DNA from: [Haemophilus] felis
GTDB lineage: Bacteria; Pseudomonadota; Gammaproteobacteria; Enterobacterales; Pasteurellaceae
Assembly: GCA_002015125.1 (NCBI GenBank)
Contig: MUYB01000015.1
Location: forward strand, 65,736-129,735
Direction: 5' to 3'
DNA: 64,000 nucleotides
Shown here: one piece after another, positions 1-9,123 of the stretch
Position numbering within the stretch: the first letter of the stretch is position 1
How the letters are laid out: every line of letters starts with the position of its first letter
Notes under the pieces: model-generated
Database searches by the model: none
The model's input: the letters and a program-made list of their open reading frames with translations, nothing else
Told to the model about the DNA's origin: nothing
Program-made: the position numbers and the translations under genes

Positions 1-139
1 AGAAAAATTAGATGGAACAGTCTTAATGCCATTAACTAATGTGATATTTCTCGTGATTGGCCTGTTATTGAATCGCTTTGCTAACACATCTTTGCCTCGT
101 TTTCGTTCTTTATTCAATAACAATGTCGTAAAAGGATAA
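1..139 (+). CDS. lptF: LptF C-terminal end (partial), LPS export permease
   Basis: An open frame enters at the window edge and stops at 137-139. It encodes about 45 residues: a hydrophobic stretch (VIFLVIGLLLNRF) followed by a basic tail. Only the end is visible, so the assignment rests mainly on position: lptF lies directly upstream of lptG in gammaproteobacteria, and lptG begins 7 bp downstream. LptF would be one of the two inner-membrane subunits of the LptB2FG transporter that extracts lipopolysaccharide. The visible part fits the last membrane helix of that family. Confidence 0.7.
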   Translation, partial: EKLDGTVLMPLTNVIFLVIGLLLNRFANTSLPRFRSLFNNNVVKG

Positions 140-146
140 ACTGAAT

Positions 147-1211
147 ATGATTAGTACGTTAGATCGTTATCTAGGAAAGGCTATCCTAGGCGCTATTTTT
201 ATTAGCCTTCTAATGCTGGTCGGTTTATCTAGTATTATTAAATTTGTTGAGCAATTTCGCAGTGTTGGACGAGGTAGCTATGATATTTGGCAAGCTATAG
301 CTTATACAATACTTACCATTCCTAAAGATATTGAAATTTTCTTTCCGATGGCGGCTTTATTAGGTGCGTTAATTGCTTTGGGTGGATTAGCGAGCCGTAG
401 TGAATTAGTGGTTATGCAATCTGCTGGATTCTCAAAATTTAGAATTGGTTTAGCGGTTATGAAAACTGCAATCCCGCTAGTGATTTTAACCATGTTAATT
501 GGCGAATGGGGAATTCCTCAAACAGAGCAATTTGCCAGGGAGCTTCGCTCTAAAGCAATGTATGGTGGTTCTTTGCTCTCAGTAAAAAATGGTATTTGGG
601 CAAAAGACAGTAACGATTTCATCTACATCAAACGCATTACAGATGATTTGGAATTAAACGATATTTATATTTATAGTTTTAGCGGTAATCGTCAGTTACA
701 AAAAGTACAACACGCGAATAGTGCTTTTTTCTCTGAGGGCGTTTGGCGCTTACGTCAGTTGAATGAATCAACAATTAGCGAAGATAGTATTACCACCGAA
801 AATTACATTAACCAGATCTGGCAAACTAATTTAACGCCAGATAAGTTGGGAATCGCTTCGCTAAAACCAACCTCTTTATCGATCTCAGGATTATCAAATT
901 ATATTCATTTCTTAAGGCAGACAGGGCAGGAGGCGAAGAAGTTTGAATTAACCTATTGGCGAAAACTATTCCAGCCTCTCTCAGTGGGTGTGATGATGAT
1001 GCTTGCTTTATCTTTTATTTTTGGCCCATTAAGAAGTGTTACCGCCGGCGCTAGAATATTAACAGGTATTTGCTTTGGCTTTTTATTTTATGTGGTAAAT
1101 GAAATTTTCGGTCCTTTAAGCTTGGTTTATGATGTAGCGCCGATGTTAGGTGCTTTAATGCCAAGTTTATTATTCTTATTAATATCTTGGCGACTACTCA
1201 GCAGAAAATAA
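147..1211 (+). CDS. lptG: LPS export ABC transporter permease LptG
   Basis: LptG is an inner-membrane subunit of the LptB2FGC machine that moves lipopolysaccharide to the outer membrane. The 354-aa product has the YjgP/YjgQ layout: three membrane segments at about residues 12-34, 55-80 and 100-120, a periplasmic beta-rich domain at about 125-265, and three further helices at the C-terminus (275-350). Residues such as PKDIEIFFPMAALLGAL and SRSELVVMQSAG match the conserved coupling region. Length is normal for the family (about 355-360 aa). It starts with ATG 7 bp after the lptF stop, so the two are surely co-transcribed. Confidence 0.93.
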   Translation: MISTLDRYLGKAILGAIFISLLMLVGLSSIIKFVEQFRSVGRGSYDIWQAIAYTILTIPKDIEIFFPMAALLGALIALGGLASRSELVVMQSAGFSKFRIGLAVMKTAIPLVILTMLIGEWGIPQTEQFARELRSKAMYGGSLLSVKNGIWAKDSNDFIYIKRITDDLELNDIYIYSFSGNRQLQKVQHANSAFFSEGVWRLRQLNESTISEDSITTENYINQIWQTNLTPDKLGIASLKPTSLSISGLSNYIHFLRQTGQEAKKFELTYWRKLFQPLSVGVMMMLALSFIFGPLRSVTAGARILTGICFGFLFYVVNEIFGPLSLVYDVAPMLGALMPSLLFLLISWRLLSRK

Positions 1212-1234
1212 TTCTATCTTCATTTTTCACACTG

Positions 1235-1275
1235 CATCTCGAAACTTGGATTAACGGCCCAAATGTTTCGAGATG
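1235..1275. repeat. 11-bp perfect inverted repeat after lptG
   Basis: CATCTCGAAAC (1235-1245) and GTTTCGAGATG (1265-1275) are exact inverse copies separated by 19 bases. The RNA would form a stable stem 23 bp after the lptG stop. There is no T tract, so it is either a 3'-end stabiliser or a poor terminator. The rest of 1212-1439 shows no gene. Confidence 0.55.
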
Positions 1276-1439
1276 TAAGGTTTAATATCCTTATTCAAAG
1301 AATAAAACATCACATCCTATTTTTCTAAAATTACACCTAAAAATCGATTAATCAAATTGAATACTGAGCCGCAAAACACAACTACCGAAAGCGATATTCT
1401 TAGTTTGTAGGACTGTAAGATAGAGATTTGTTATTGAAA

Positions 1440-1516
1440 TGGCGCACCCGAGAGGATTCGAACCTCTGACCGCTCGGTTCGTAGCCGAGTACTCTATCCA
1501 GCTGAGCTACGGGTGC
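1440..1516 (-). tRNA. tRNA-Arg(ACG), copy 2 of the array
   Basis: The 77-nt cloverleaf read on the minus strand starts GCACCCG and ends CGGGTGC-G-CCA. The anticodon loop is CTACGAA, giving anticodon ACG (read as ICG, for CGU/CGC/CGA arginine codons). The T arm GGTTCGAATCC is present and CCA is encoded. The sequence is identical to the copy at 1572-1648. It is the last gene of a three-tRNA transcript. Confidence 0.97.
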
Positions 1517-1571
1517 GTATTGAATTGTTTGTTGTTAGCGAACCAAAACAAATATTAGAGTCTATTTGAAA

Positions 1572-1648
1572 TGGCGCACCCGAGAGGATTCGAACCTCTG
1601 ACCGCTCGGTTCGTAGCCGAGTACTCTATCCAGCTGAGCTACGGGTGC
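1572..1648 (-). tRNA. tRNA-Arg(ACG), copy 1 of the array
   Basis: Same 77-nt sequence as the tRNA at 1440-1516: acceptor stem GCACCCG/CGGGTGC, anticodon ACG, encoded CCA. It lies between that copy and tRNA-Ser, and all three are on the minus strand with short spacers, so they are probably processed from one precursor. Confidence 0.97.
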
Positions 1649-1676
1649 AACTATATGTGATAACACATTGAGTAAA

Positions 1677-1770
1677 TGGCGGTGAGAGAGGGATTCGAAC
1701 CCTCGATGGAGTTTTTGACCCCATACTCCCTTAGCAGGGGAGCGCCTTCAGCCTGCTCGGCCATCTCACC
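1677..1770 (-). tRNA. tRNA-Ser(GCT)
   Basis: A 94-nt class II tRNA on the minus strand with acceptor stem GGTGAGA/TCTCACC, discriminator G and encoded CCA. The anticodon loop is CTGCTAA, giving GCT for AGC/AGU serine codons. The long variable arm (TATGGGGTCAAAAACTCCAT) is typical of serine tRNAs. It is the first gene after the promoter at 1791-1818. Confidence 0.97.
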
Positions 1771-1790
1771 ACAATCGGTTTGTGCGCGGT

Positions 1791-1818
1791 ATGATACGTT
1801 TTTCCTGAAAGATGTCAA
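1791..1818 (-). promoter_or_regulatory. Promoter of the Ser-Arg-Arg tRNA operon
   Basis: On the minus strand TTGACA (1813-1818), a 16-bp spacer and TATCAT (1791-1796) form a near-consensus sigma-70 promoter 20 bp from tRNA-Ser. The bases after the -10 box read ACCGCGC. Such a GC-rich discriminator is the hallmark of stringently controlled stable-RNA promoters. Confidence 0.8.
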
Positions 1819-1874
1819 ACTCTTTTTATAAAAAAGAACACGGTTGACTGATTTCTCTACAAATGGCATTTCAG

Positions 1875-3893
1875 CTATGACTTTCCTCGTAAAATTGCTC
1901 GTAATTGCTCCAATTGTAAGCTCGTTTTTTCCATTTGTTCAGCTTTGCTCATTTGCGGTTTATCCTTATCCCATTGCAAATCATCTTGCGGTAACTCTAA
2001 TAGAAAACGACTTGGCTCAGGTTTTATCACATCACCAAACTGACGACGTTCTTTACATAAAGAAAAGTGCAATGTTTGCTGCGCGCGCGTAATCCCCACA
2101 TAGGCTAAGCGCCGCTCTTCCTCTACATTATCTTCATCAATACTTGTTTGATGAGGAAGAATACCCTCTTCCATACCGATTAAAAATACATGAGGAAATT
2201 CTAGTCCTTTTGAAGCATGTAAGGTCATTAATTGCACTTGATCGTTTGCTTCATCATCTTCACTGCGTTCTAGCATATCTCTTAAAGTCAACCTTGTTAC
2301 CACTTGATTCAAGGTCATCGGCGCTTCCACTTCATCGCCTTTTAGCATATCAGCTACCCAATCAAACAAAGTTGCCACATTTTTACTTTGCATTTCGGCA
2401 GCTTTAGGGTTGGCAGCATGTTCATATAAATATTCCTCATAATGAATTTGAGCCAACATACTGCGAATAGCACGCTCAGGTTCTGAACGAACAACCTCAT
2501 CACTTAAATTTACAACCCATTGTGCAAATCCTTGCAAGGCGTTATAAGCTTTCGGCGTTAGTCGATGGATTAATTCAAAATCAAATATTGCTTCAAACAA
2601 ACTGAAATGTTTTTCCTGAGCTAACTCACCTAGTTTTTGCAAGGTTACCGAACCGATTTCACGTTTAGGTGTATTCACAATACGCAAAAATGCCGCATCA
2701 TCATCTTGATTTACCAACAAACGTAAATACGCCAGCATATCTTTCACTTCTGCACGAGAGAAAAAGGACGTTCCACCAGAAATTTTATAGGGAATACGAT
2801 TTTGCATTAACACTTTTTCTAGCAAGCGAGATTGGTGATTTCCTCGATATAAAATAGCGTAATCTTTATATTTCGTTTTCTGCATAAAGCGATGTGCAAT
2901 AAGTTCACCAACAACTTTTTCTGCTTCATCTTCTTCATTTTTTGCTTCAATAATTTGTAGTTTTTCACCTTGATCTAATTTAGAAAATAACTTTTTATCA
3001 AAGACATGTTCATTATTTTCTATAAGGATATTGGCACAATGTAAAATCCGTTGGCTAGAACGATAATTTTGTTCCAACTTAATAACTTCTAATTGTGGAA
3101 AATCATTCTTTAAGCGCATCATATTTTGTGGACGCGCGCCTCTCCATGAATAAATGGATTGATCATCATCGCCCACCACAGTAAAGCAAGCACGCTCACC
3201 CACTAATAATTTAATTAACTCGTACTGACTAGTGTTGGTATCTTGATATTCATCTACCAATAAATAACGAATCTTTTGTTGCCATTTAGCTCGTACATCT
3301 TCATTTTGCTTAAAGAGTAATGTTGGCAACATAATTAAATCGTCAAAATCTAAGACATTGTAAGCGCGGATCTGCTTATTGTAGCGTTCATAGCAAGTAG
3401 CAAAAGTACTCTGTTTTTGATCTCGTGCGCGAGCTTTGGCTTGCGATGGCGACACCAAATCATTTTTCCAGTTAGAAATGGTTGCAACAAGTTCACGCAA
3501 TAAATCCTTATCTTCCGACAGCAAATCCGCCGTAAGTTCTTTTAATAAAGCGAATTGATCATGCTCATCAAATAAGGTCATATTCGATTTAAAACCGAGA
3601 TGTTTATGTTCTCGCTTAATAATATCAAAGCCCAATGTATGGAATGTACATACCGTTAAACCGCGACTTGCAACTTTCCCTATAGAATGAGACACTCGCT
3701 CTTTCATCTCTCGAGCTGCTTTATTGGTAAAGGTAACGGCAGCAATGTTCTTAGGAAGATAGCCACAGTTTTCAATTAAGTAAGCAATTTTATTGATGAT
3801 AACTCGCGTCTTGCCCGATCCTGCTCCTGCTAGCACTAAACAAGGACCAGTAACATAAGCCACAGATTTTTGTTGTTGGGGATTGAGTTTCAT
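1875..3893 (-). CDS. rep: ATP-dependent DNA helicase Rep
   Basis: A superfamily 1A 3'-to-5' helicase that helps replication forks pass protein roadblocks. The 672-aa length matches E. coli Rep (673 aa). Visible motifs in order: Walker A AGAGSGKT (residues 22-29), Ia [63 protein letters not shown] and [13 protein letters not shown]. Rep is preferred over UvrD or PcrA because of its length and the short C-terminal tail. The gene is monocistronic, opposite to nothing closer than the tRNA operon promoter, whose DNA abuts its 3' end. Confidence 0.93.
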   Translation of the reverse strand: MKLNPQQQKSVAYVTGPCLVLAGAGSGKTRVIINKIAYLIENCGYLPKNIAAVTFTNKAAREMKERVSHSIGKVASRGLTVCTFHTLGFDIIKREHKHLGFKSNMTLFDEHDQFALLKELTADLLSEDKDLLRELVATISNWKNDLVSPSQAKARARDQKQSTFATCYERYNKQIRAYNVLDFDDLIMLPTLLFKQNEDVRAKWQQKIRYLLVDEYQDTNTSQYELIKLLVGERACFTVVGDDDQSIYSWRGARPQNMMRLKNDFPQLEVIKLEQNYRSSQRILHCANILIENNEHVFDKKLFSKLDQGEKLQIIEAKNEEDEAEKVVGELIAHRFMQKTKYKDYAILYRGNHQSRLLEKVLMQNRIPYKISGGTSFFSRAEVKDMLAYLRLLVNQDDDAAFLRIVNTPKREIGSVTLQKLGELAQEKHFSLFEAIFDFELIHRLTPKAYNALQGFAQWVVNLSDEVVRSEPERAIRSMLAQIHYEEYLYEHAANPKAAEMQSKNVATLFDWVADMLKGDEVEAPMTLNQVVTRLTLRDMLERSEDDEANDQVQLMTLHASKGLEFPHVFLIGMEEGILPHQTSIDEDNVEEERRLAYVGITRAQQTLHFSLCKERRQFGDVIKPEPSRFLLELPQDDLQWDKDKPQMSKAEQMEKTSLQLEQLRAILRGKS

Positions 3894-3970
3894 AGATCAT
3901 TCAGATGAAATAATGCAAAGGAGGCTAATAATATAAGCAATATTGCAAAAATGCGATCTTAAAATAATAA

Positions 3971-3998
3971 AAAGAAAGGCTGAATTCCTCAGCCTTTT
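3971..3998 (-). terminator. Intrinsic terminator of deoD
   Basis: AAAGGCTGA (3975-3983) pairs with TCAGCCTTT (3989-3997) around a 5-base loop. Read on the minus strand the stem is followed by CTTTTTATT. It lies 18 bp past the deoD stop. Confidence 0.8.
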
Positions 3999-4015
3999 AA
4001 AATATTAATTCAACA

Positions 4016-4732
4016 TTACGCCTTATCGCCGATTAAAACGGATTCTAAAGCAATTTCGATCATATCGTTAAATGTCAACTGACGCTCTTCTGCTGTAGTT
4101 TGCTCGTGAGTACGAATATGATCAGAGACAGTACAGATCGTTAACGCTTTCGCCCCAAACTCTGCAGCAACGCCATAAATACCTGCGGCTTCCATTTCTA
4201 CGCCCAAAATGCCATATTTTTCCATGACATCAAACATTGAGGCATCTGGCGTATAAAACAAATCTGCCGAGAAAAGATTACCAACACGAACATTCACCCC
4301 TTTCTCTTTTGCTGCTTGTACGGCAGCCATTGTCATGTCAAAGTCAGCAATTGCTGCAAAATCGTGATCTTTAAAACGAATACGGTTCACTTTCGAATCA
4401 GTACAGGCACCCATTCCAATAACCACATCACGTAGTTTCACATCCATGCGTACGGCACCACAAGAACCGACACGAATAATTTTTTTCACGCCATATTCTG
4501 TAATTAATTCTTTTGCATAAATTGAGCAAGATGGAATCCCCATTCCATGTCCCATCACAGAAATTTTACGACCTTTGTAAGTACCAGTATAGCCAAGCAT
4601 ATTACGAACATTCGTAATTTCTTTTACATCTTGTAAAAAAGTTTCTGCAATATATTTTGCACGAAGTGGATCGCCTGGCATCAATACAACATCAGCGAAA
4701 GCACCAGCAGGAGCATTAATATGTGGAGTCAT
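4016..4732 (-). CDS. deoD: Purine nucleoside phosphorylase DeoD
   Basis: Cleaves purine (deoxy)nucleosides with phosphate to base plus (deoxy)ribose 1-phosphate in the cytoplasm. The 238-aa product is normal for the hexameric bacterial enzyme. It carries the phosphate-binding region ([28 protein letters not shown]), the nucleoside-binding [13 protein letters not shown] near residue 180 and the catalytic Asp in CTVSDHI near residue 205. It lies downstream of a NupC-type nucleoside transporter on the same strand, 132 bp apart, so uptake and phosphorolysis are encoded together. Confidence 0.96.
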   Translation of the reverse strand: MTPHINAPAGAFADVVLMPGDPLRAKYIAETFLQDVKEITNVRNMLGYTGTYKGRKISVMGHGMGIPSCSIYAKELITEYGVKKIIRVGSCGAVRMDVKLRDVVIGMGACTDSKVNRIRFKDHDFAAIADFDMTMAAVQAAKEKGVNVRVGNLFSADLFYTPDASMFDVMEKYGILGVEMEAAGIYGVAAEFGAKALTICTVSDHIRTHEQTTAEERQLTFNDMIEIALESVLIGDKA

Positions 4733-4771
4733 AATATTTTCCTTTTTTGAGTTAATAAAAAATCGTTCACC

Positions 4772-4833
4772 GTAAAACGCAATCGTTTTACTTTATTTTT
4801 AGACAACAACACCACGAAAATATCGTGGTGTTG
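4772..4833 (-). terminator. Two hairpins between nupC-type gene and deoD
   Basis: CAACACCACGA (4807-4817) pairs with TCGTGGTGTTG (4823-4833), an 11-bp perfect stem with a 5-base loop, and GTAAAACG (4772-4779) pairs with CGTTTTAC (4784-4791). In minus-strand RNA the stronger stem comes first, just after the transporter stop. The T tract is poor, so it may reduce rather than stop read-through into deoD. Confidence 0.55.
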
Positions 4834-4864
4834 CATAAAATTTTGATTTAAGCGATACCACTGG

Positions 4865-6139
4865 TTAACCCAAAGCAACGCCACCTAAACCGATAAACAA
4901 ACCTGCGATGGTTGCACTCATTAAGTTTGCAAGCGAACCTGCGATCATTGCTTTAATACCTAAGCGAGCAATATCACCACGGCGATTTGGAGCCATTGTG
5001 CCTAGACCACCAATTAAGATTGCGATAGAACTGAAGTTAGCAAAACCACATAGTGCAAACGTAATAATTGCTTGAGTTTTATCACCTAATTGGACAATAG
5101 CACTGTCTGCTGCTGCATCTTTCAAATAATTTGTAAATTCTAAATAACCGACAAATTCATTTACTGCGAGTTTTGTACCAATCATACGACCAGCAACTTC
5201 AGCTTCTGCCCAAGGCACACCAATAATCCAAGCAAGTGGTTTGAAAATCCAACCAAGAATAAGACCTAAAGACAACTCTGGCATATTAAACCAGCCACCG
5301 ATACCACCGAGGATACCATTTAATAATGCAATTAACGCTACAAATGCAATTAACATTGCTCCTACGTTGAGAGCTAAATGCATACCAGCAGAAGCACCAC
5401 CAGCAGCATCCAAAATATTTGAAGGTTTTTCTAAGTCCACTTTCTCCAAACTATCAGAAAATTTTTCTGTTTGTGGATAAAGGATTTTTGCAAATAATAA
5501 GCCTGCTGGTGCTGCCATAAATGAAGCAGCAATTAAATATGGAAGAGGCACCCCCATACCTGCATAGCCCGCCATCACAGAACCAGCAATGGATGCTAAA
5601 CCACCACACATAATGGCGAATAATTCTGATTCAGTCATTTTGCTGATGTAAGGCTTAACGATTAATGGTGCTTCAGTTTGACCAACGAAAATGTTTGCCG
5701 CTGCAGACATAGATTCTGCTCTTGAAGTGCCAAGTAGTTTTTGTAATGCACCACCAATGATTTTAATAATCCATTGCATCACACCAATGTAATAGAGCAA
5801 TGAAATCAACGCAGAGAAGAAGACGATAGTTGGTAAAACACGTAAGGCGAAAACAAAACCACCTCCACCAAAGACTTCAAACATCTTGTCGCTGACAAGA
5901 CCGCCAAACAAGAAACCAATACCTTCATTGCCGTAGGCAATCACTTTGCTAACGCCGTTAGACAGCCACAAAAGTGCTTCACGTCCCACAGGCACATAAA
6001 GAATTAATGCACCAATCGCAATTTGAATACCTAACGCACCTAACACAGTACGATAATTGATTGCTTTACGGTTATTCGATAACGCAAATGCAATGGCAAG
6101 CAAGGCAAGGATACCGACAACGCTAATTAACATACCCAT
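4865..6139 (-). CDS. NupC-family (CNT) nucleoside transporter
   Basis: A concentrative nucleoside/cation symporter of the inner membrane. The 424-aa protein is almost wholly hydrophobic with about ten membrane segments. It shows the family core: [25 protein letters not shown] (residues about 153-177, the first helical-hairpin and nucleoside site; quoted in part: GQTEAPLIV), the gate region [11 protein letters not shown], and the second half SEFVG-type motif [12 protein letters not shown] with [12 protein letters not shown]. coli NupC is 400 aa and NupX 416 aa; I cannot tell which is the closer relative. It precedes deoD. ATG at 6139 is used; an ATG at 6133 is an alternative. Confidence 0.92.
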   Translation of the reverse strand: MGMLISVVGILALLAIAFALSNNRKAINYRTVLGALGIQIAIGALILYVPVGREALLWLSNGVSKVIAYGNEGIGFLFGGLVSDKMFEVFGGGGFVFALRVLPTIVFFSALISLLYYIGVMQWIIKIIGGALQKLLGTSRAESMSAAANIFVGQTEAPLIVKPYISKMTESELFAIMCGGLASIAGSVMAGYAGMGVPLPYLIAASFMAAPAGLLFAKILYPQTEKFSDSLEKVDLEKPSNILDAAGGASAGMHLALNVGAMLIAFVALIALLNGILGGIGGWFNMPELSLGLILGWIFKPLAWIIGVPWAEAEVAGRMIGTKLAVNEFVGYLEFTNYLKDAAADSAIVQLGDKTQAIITFALCGFANFSSIAILIGGLGTMAPNRRGDIARLGIKAMIAGSLANLMSATIAGLFIGLGGVALG

Positions 6140-6264
6140 ATATTTGTCCTCTTTCTGATGTGAAATAAAATTTAAATTGGGAATGCAATTCTACTTGGTT
6201 TTTAAATAAAAATCTTGCCCAAGCTCGGTGAAAAGTCTAACTTTAGTCAAAGTTTTTTCAAAAA

Positions 6265-6280
6265 TGTGATATAAATCTCA
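6265..6280. promoter_or_regulatory. Candidate CRP site upstream of the nucleoside transporter
   Basis: TGTGATATAAATCTCA fits TGTGA-N6-TCACA with one mismatch and sits in an A/T-rich frame typical of CRP sites. It is 126 bp upstream of the transporter start and 80 bp upstream of the divergent YczE-like gene. CRP control of nucleoside uptake is known in Haemophilus relatives; the site itself is a sequence match only. Confidence 0.5.
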
Positions 6281-6359
6281 AAAATTTTTCAATACTTTTT
6301 CATCTATGATGCGATATGCTTTATTCCATCATATAAGAATTAAAAGCAGAATAAAAACT

Positions 6360-7025
6360 ATGCCAACTCAAATTAAATCTACTCATCTTTTACCTCGTAT
6401 GCCTTGGTCTTCTAATACATTGTGGACATTGGAGTGGCGTTCTTTTAGTGTTTTGCTACTATCCTTATCTTGCCTAGGGATAGGTGATGGATTAATCGTT
6501 TTGGCAAATTTAGGCTCGAATCCTTGGACGGTTTTATCTCAAGGCATTGCACAACAAATGAATATTAGCATTGGTTTTACTTCTTTATTTGTTAGTTTGT
6601 TTGTGATGCTTTTTTGGTTGCCGTTAAAACTAAAAGTTGGGTTGGGCACTGTGATGAATATTATCATTATCGCCTTATTTTTAGGGCTTACTGTCGCTCA
6701 TTTTCCAGCCCCTTCAATACTATGGGGAAAACTAAGTTATGTATTAGGTGGTATTTTATTATTCGGTGTAGGCTCTGCGTTCTATTTAACCTGTCATCTC
6801 GGTGCTGGCCCTAGAGACGGCTTAATGGTGGGCTTATGCCAGCACTTCGGTTTAAAAGTAGGCCTCGTTCGCACCTTATTAGAAACCAGCGTATGCTTGC
6901 TCGGATTTTTGCTAGGCGGCACCGTCGGCGTTGGCACGTTGATGTTTGCCATTTCGATTGGATGGGTCATTCAATTGACATTGAAATATTTGTTTAGCGA
7001 AAAAATTTTGAAGAAAGCAGAGTAA
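6360..7025 (+). CDS. YczE/YyaS/YitT-type membrane protein
   Basis: A 221-aa inner-membrane protein with about five hydrophobic segments (residues about 30-50, 60-80, 85-103, 110-135, 170-200). The motif NLGSNPWTVLSQGIA near residues 50-65, the repeat-like LGAGPRDGLMVGL near 148-160 and the C-terminal pattern are typical of the YczE/YitT group. Function in this family is not settled. I use ATG 6360 rather than the upstream ATG at 6306, which lacks a ribosome site and would add 18 basic, non-family residues. It diverges from the nucleoside transporter. Confidence 0.75.
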   Translation: MPTQIKSTHLLPRMPWSSNTLWTLEWRSFSVLLLSLSCLGIGDGLIVLANLGSNPWTVLSQGIAQQMNISIGFTSLFVSLFVMLFWLPLKLKVGLGTVMNIIIIALFLGLTVAHFPAPSILWGKLSYVLGGILLFGVGSAFYLTCHLGAGPRDGLMVGLCQHFGLKVGLVRTLLETSVCLLGFLLGGTVGVGTLMFAISIGWVIQLTLKYLFSEKILKKAE

Positions 7026-7108
7026 ACTTAATCTCGTTTCCTGCTTTATCTTCCGTATTTGAATAATTATAATTTCGCTCACTAACCTTGCAAATTGAGA
7101 AAATGATC

Positions 7109-8674
7109 ATGTCCACACTCCCAATCTCCGTAACCTTACTCGTCAAAAATGCAGAAAAATATCTTGACGCTTGCCTTTCCGCTTTACAAGATTTCGCTGA
7201 AATCATCGTACTCGACAATGGTTCTACGGACAGCACGTTAGACATTGCCACTAAATTCCCTAACGTAAAAATTCATTATCACGATTTCATCGGTTTTGGC
7301 CCAATGAAAAATCTTGCTGAAAGTTTGGCGAGCAATGATTGGATTTTGAATATTGATAGCGATGAAATCTTGTCACAAGCCTTAGTTGAGGAATTAAAAT
7401 CTCTCGATTTATCAAATAAAAACAAAGTTTATTCATTTTTGCGTATAAATCATTATCGTGGTAAGCCAATCAAAACCTGCGGTTGGTATCCTGATTATGT
7501 TTCTCGTTTATATCACCGCACTTTAGTGAAGTTTAATGATAAACAAGTACACGAGTCTTTAGTCATTCCGAAAAGGGTAGATGTTGTTCGGTTAAAGCAT
7601 AGTTTTACCCATTATTCTTTTGATGGTGCAACAAGTCTAATCAATAAAATGCAGCAATACACCTCATTATTTGCTGAACAGCAACAGTTTCGTAAACGAA
7701 CTACTGTATTAAGTGCGGTCACGCATGGCGTATTTTCATTTATCAAACATTATTTTATAAAAAAAGGTATTTTATCGGGCGCGGATGGCTTTGTGATTTC
7801 TTTCGCCAACGCTTGTGGTTCTTATTATAAATACGTCAAATTAGCGGAAGCTAACCAGAGATTAACTACATCCTTAATTATTACAACCTATAATCGTCCT
7901 GATGCATTAGAAGCGGTTTTACATTCCGTTCTATATCAAACAGAATTACCTGATGAAGTCATTGTTGCTGATGATGGCTCAACTGGGGAAACAAGTGCGG
8001 TTATTCAACGCTTGCAAAAAGATTTTCCTGTGCCATTGATTCATTCTTGGCAAGAAGATAAAGGATTTATGCTTGCAGAAGCAAGAAATCGAGCATTAGC
8101 AAAGGTGAAAAAAGACTATATTGTGATTGTTGATGGGGATATGGTTTTGCACCCTAAATTTATTTCTGATCATAAAAAAGCAGCAAAAAAAGGGCTATTT
8201 ATTCAAGGAAGTCGAGTGGTGCTAACAGAGCAGAAAACGCAAGAATTATTAGCGAATGGAAAAACTCCCCGAGCATTAAAATGGTATGAAAAAGGGCTTG
8301 AAACACGCTTTGAAAAGCGTTTATCTGCTATTCATTTCCCTTTATTAACGAATTTTATCTTAAATAAAGAAAAACAATATAAATATCAAGGAATTAGAGG
8401 TTGTAATATGGCATTTTTCAAAGAAGATGCTATTGCAATTAATGGTTTTAATAATGATTTTGTGGGCTGGGGACGAGAAGATAGCGAATTTGTAGCACGT
8501 TTTTTCAGTCATGGAGGCAAAAGAGCAAATATTAAATTTGCCGCAATCGCTTATCATTTATGGCATAACGAAGCGGCGAGAGATGCGCTGCCTGAGAACG
8601 ACAAGTTACTCAAAGACGCTATGGAACAGAAATTAACTTGGTGTGAAAATGGCGTGGATAAGTTCTTGGAATAA
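7109..8674 (+). CDS. Two-domain glycosyltransferase (LgtF/WaaE-like domain fused to a GT2/GT7C domain)
   Basis: A protein of about 521 aa containing two complete family-2 glycosyltransferase folds. The first (about residues 1-245) resembles LgtF/KdtX/WaaE, which adds glucose to LPS heptose: it opens ISVTLLVKNAEKYL, has LDNGSTDST and the metal-site NIDSDE. The second (about 250-521) opens LIITTYNRPDALEAVLHSV, has ADDGSTGE, the metal-site DGDMVLHP, and the galactosyltransferase-type GWGREDSEF. No signal peptide or membrane helix is evident. Start ATG 7109 has a GAGA 8 bp upstream; ATG 7103 and TTG 7088 are possible. It carries three exact uptake signals. Role in LPS core or oligosaccharide assembly is inferred. 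Confidence 0.8.
   Translation: MSTLPISVTLLVKNAEKYLDACLSALQDFAEIIVLDNGSTDSTLDIATKFPNVKIHYHDFIGFGPMKNLAESLASNDWILNIDSDEILSQALVEELKSLDLSNKNKVYSFLRINHYRGKPIKTCGWYPDYVSRLYHRTLVKFNDKQVHESLVIPKRVDVVRLKHSFTHYSFDGATSLINKMQQYTSLFAEQQQFRKRTTVLSAVTHGVFSFIKHYFIKKGILSGADGFVISFANACGSYYKYVKLAEANQRLTTSLIITTYNRPDALEAVLHSVLYQTELPDEVIVADDGSTGETSAVIQRLQKDFPVPLIHSWQEDKGFMLAEARNRALAKVKKDYIVIVDGDMVLHPKFISDHKKAAKKGLFIQGSRVVLTEQKTQELLANGKTPRALKWYEKGLETRFEKRLSAIHFPLLTNFILNKEKQYKYQGIRGCNMAFFKEDAIAINGFNNDFVGWGREDSEFVARFFSHGGKRANIKFAAIAYHLWHNEAARDALPENDKLLKDAMEQKLTWCENGVDKFLE
7515..7523 (-). other. DNA uptake signal (Hin type)
   Basis: Exact ACCGCACTT, i.e. AAGTGCGGT on the minus strand, inside the two-domain glycosyltransferase. 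Confidence 0.85.
7711..7719 (+). other. DNA uptake signal (Hin type)
   Basis: Exact AAGTGCGGT followed by C, the second of three in the glycosyltransferase gene. Confidence 0.85.
7993..8001 (+). other. DNA uptake signal (Hin type)
   Basis: Exact AAGTGCGGT near the start of the second glycosyltransferase domain. Confidence 0.85.
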
Positions 8675-8694
8675 ACGCCAATTGCTTGTCTATC

Positions 8695-8722
8695 TTGCTT
8701 TTCCTCCAAAAAAGAGTAAAAT
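8695..8722 (+). promoter_or_regulatory. Promoter of the rpsP operon
   Basis: TTGCTT (8695-8700), 16 bp, TAAAAT (8717-8722), then a short GC-containing stretch (TCGCAGGC). This places transcription start near 8729, about 100 bp before rpsP, as expected for a ribosomal-protein promoter. Confidence 0.55.
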
Positions 8723-8765
8723 TCGCAGGCTTTTTGTCTATATATACAGAGAAAAAAGTAAGTTT

Positions 8766-8805
8766 AACTCTCAATACTGTATTAGAATTTGAGAGTTTTC
8801 TTTTT
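8766..8805 (+). promoter_or_regulatory. Terminator-like hairpin in the rpsP leader
   Basis: AACTCTCAA (8766-8774) pairs with TTGAGAGTT (8789-8797) around a 14-base loop, followed by TTCTTTTTG. Being in the leader between the promoter and rpsP, it could act as an attenuator; this is inference from structure only. Confidence 0.5.
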
Positions 8806-8830
8806 GTAATCAAACATTTAGAGGAAGGTT

Positions 8831-9079
8831 ATGGTAACCATTCGTTTATCTCGTGGCGGAGCGAAAAAACGCCCATTCTATCAAATCGTTGTGGCTGACA
8901 GCCGTTCACCACGTGACGGTCGTTTTATTGAGCGTGTTGGCTTTTTTAACCCATTAGCAACAGGTAACGCTGAACGTTTACGTTTAGATTTAGACCGTGT
9001 TAATAGCTGGTTAGAAAAAGGTGCCTCTTTATCTGATCGTGTTTCTGCGTTAGTTAAAGAAGCACAAAAAGCAGCGTAA
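8831..9079 (+). CDS. rpsP: 30S ribosomal protein S16
   Basis: An 82-aa basic protein with the S16 signature [23 protein letters not shown] and the [14 protein letters not shown] segment. S16 stabilises the 5' domain of 16S rRNA. A strong GAGGAAGG lies 6 bp upstream of the ATG. It is first in the operon rpsP-rimM-trmD-rplS, conserved across gammaproteobacteria. Confidence 0.98.
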   Translation: MVTIRLSRGGAKKRPFYQIVVADSRSPRDGRFIERVGFFNPLATGNAERLRLDLDRVNSWLEKGASLSDRVSALVKEAQKAA

Positions 9080-9123
9080 TTTGTTCTAATTAAAATTAGT
9101 AACAAACGAGATAGGTGGTAAAT

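Noticed and set aside
1651..1869. Minus-strand open frame over the tRNA-Ser
   Set aside because: It runs through a complete tRNA gene and its promoter, with no family resemblance.
6306..6359. Longer N-terminus for the YczE-like protein
   Set aside because: ATG 6306 has no ribosome site and would add a basic, non-hydrophobic leader not expected in the family.
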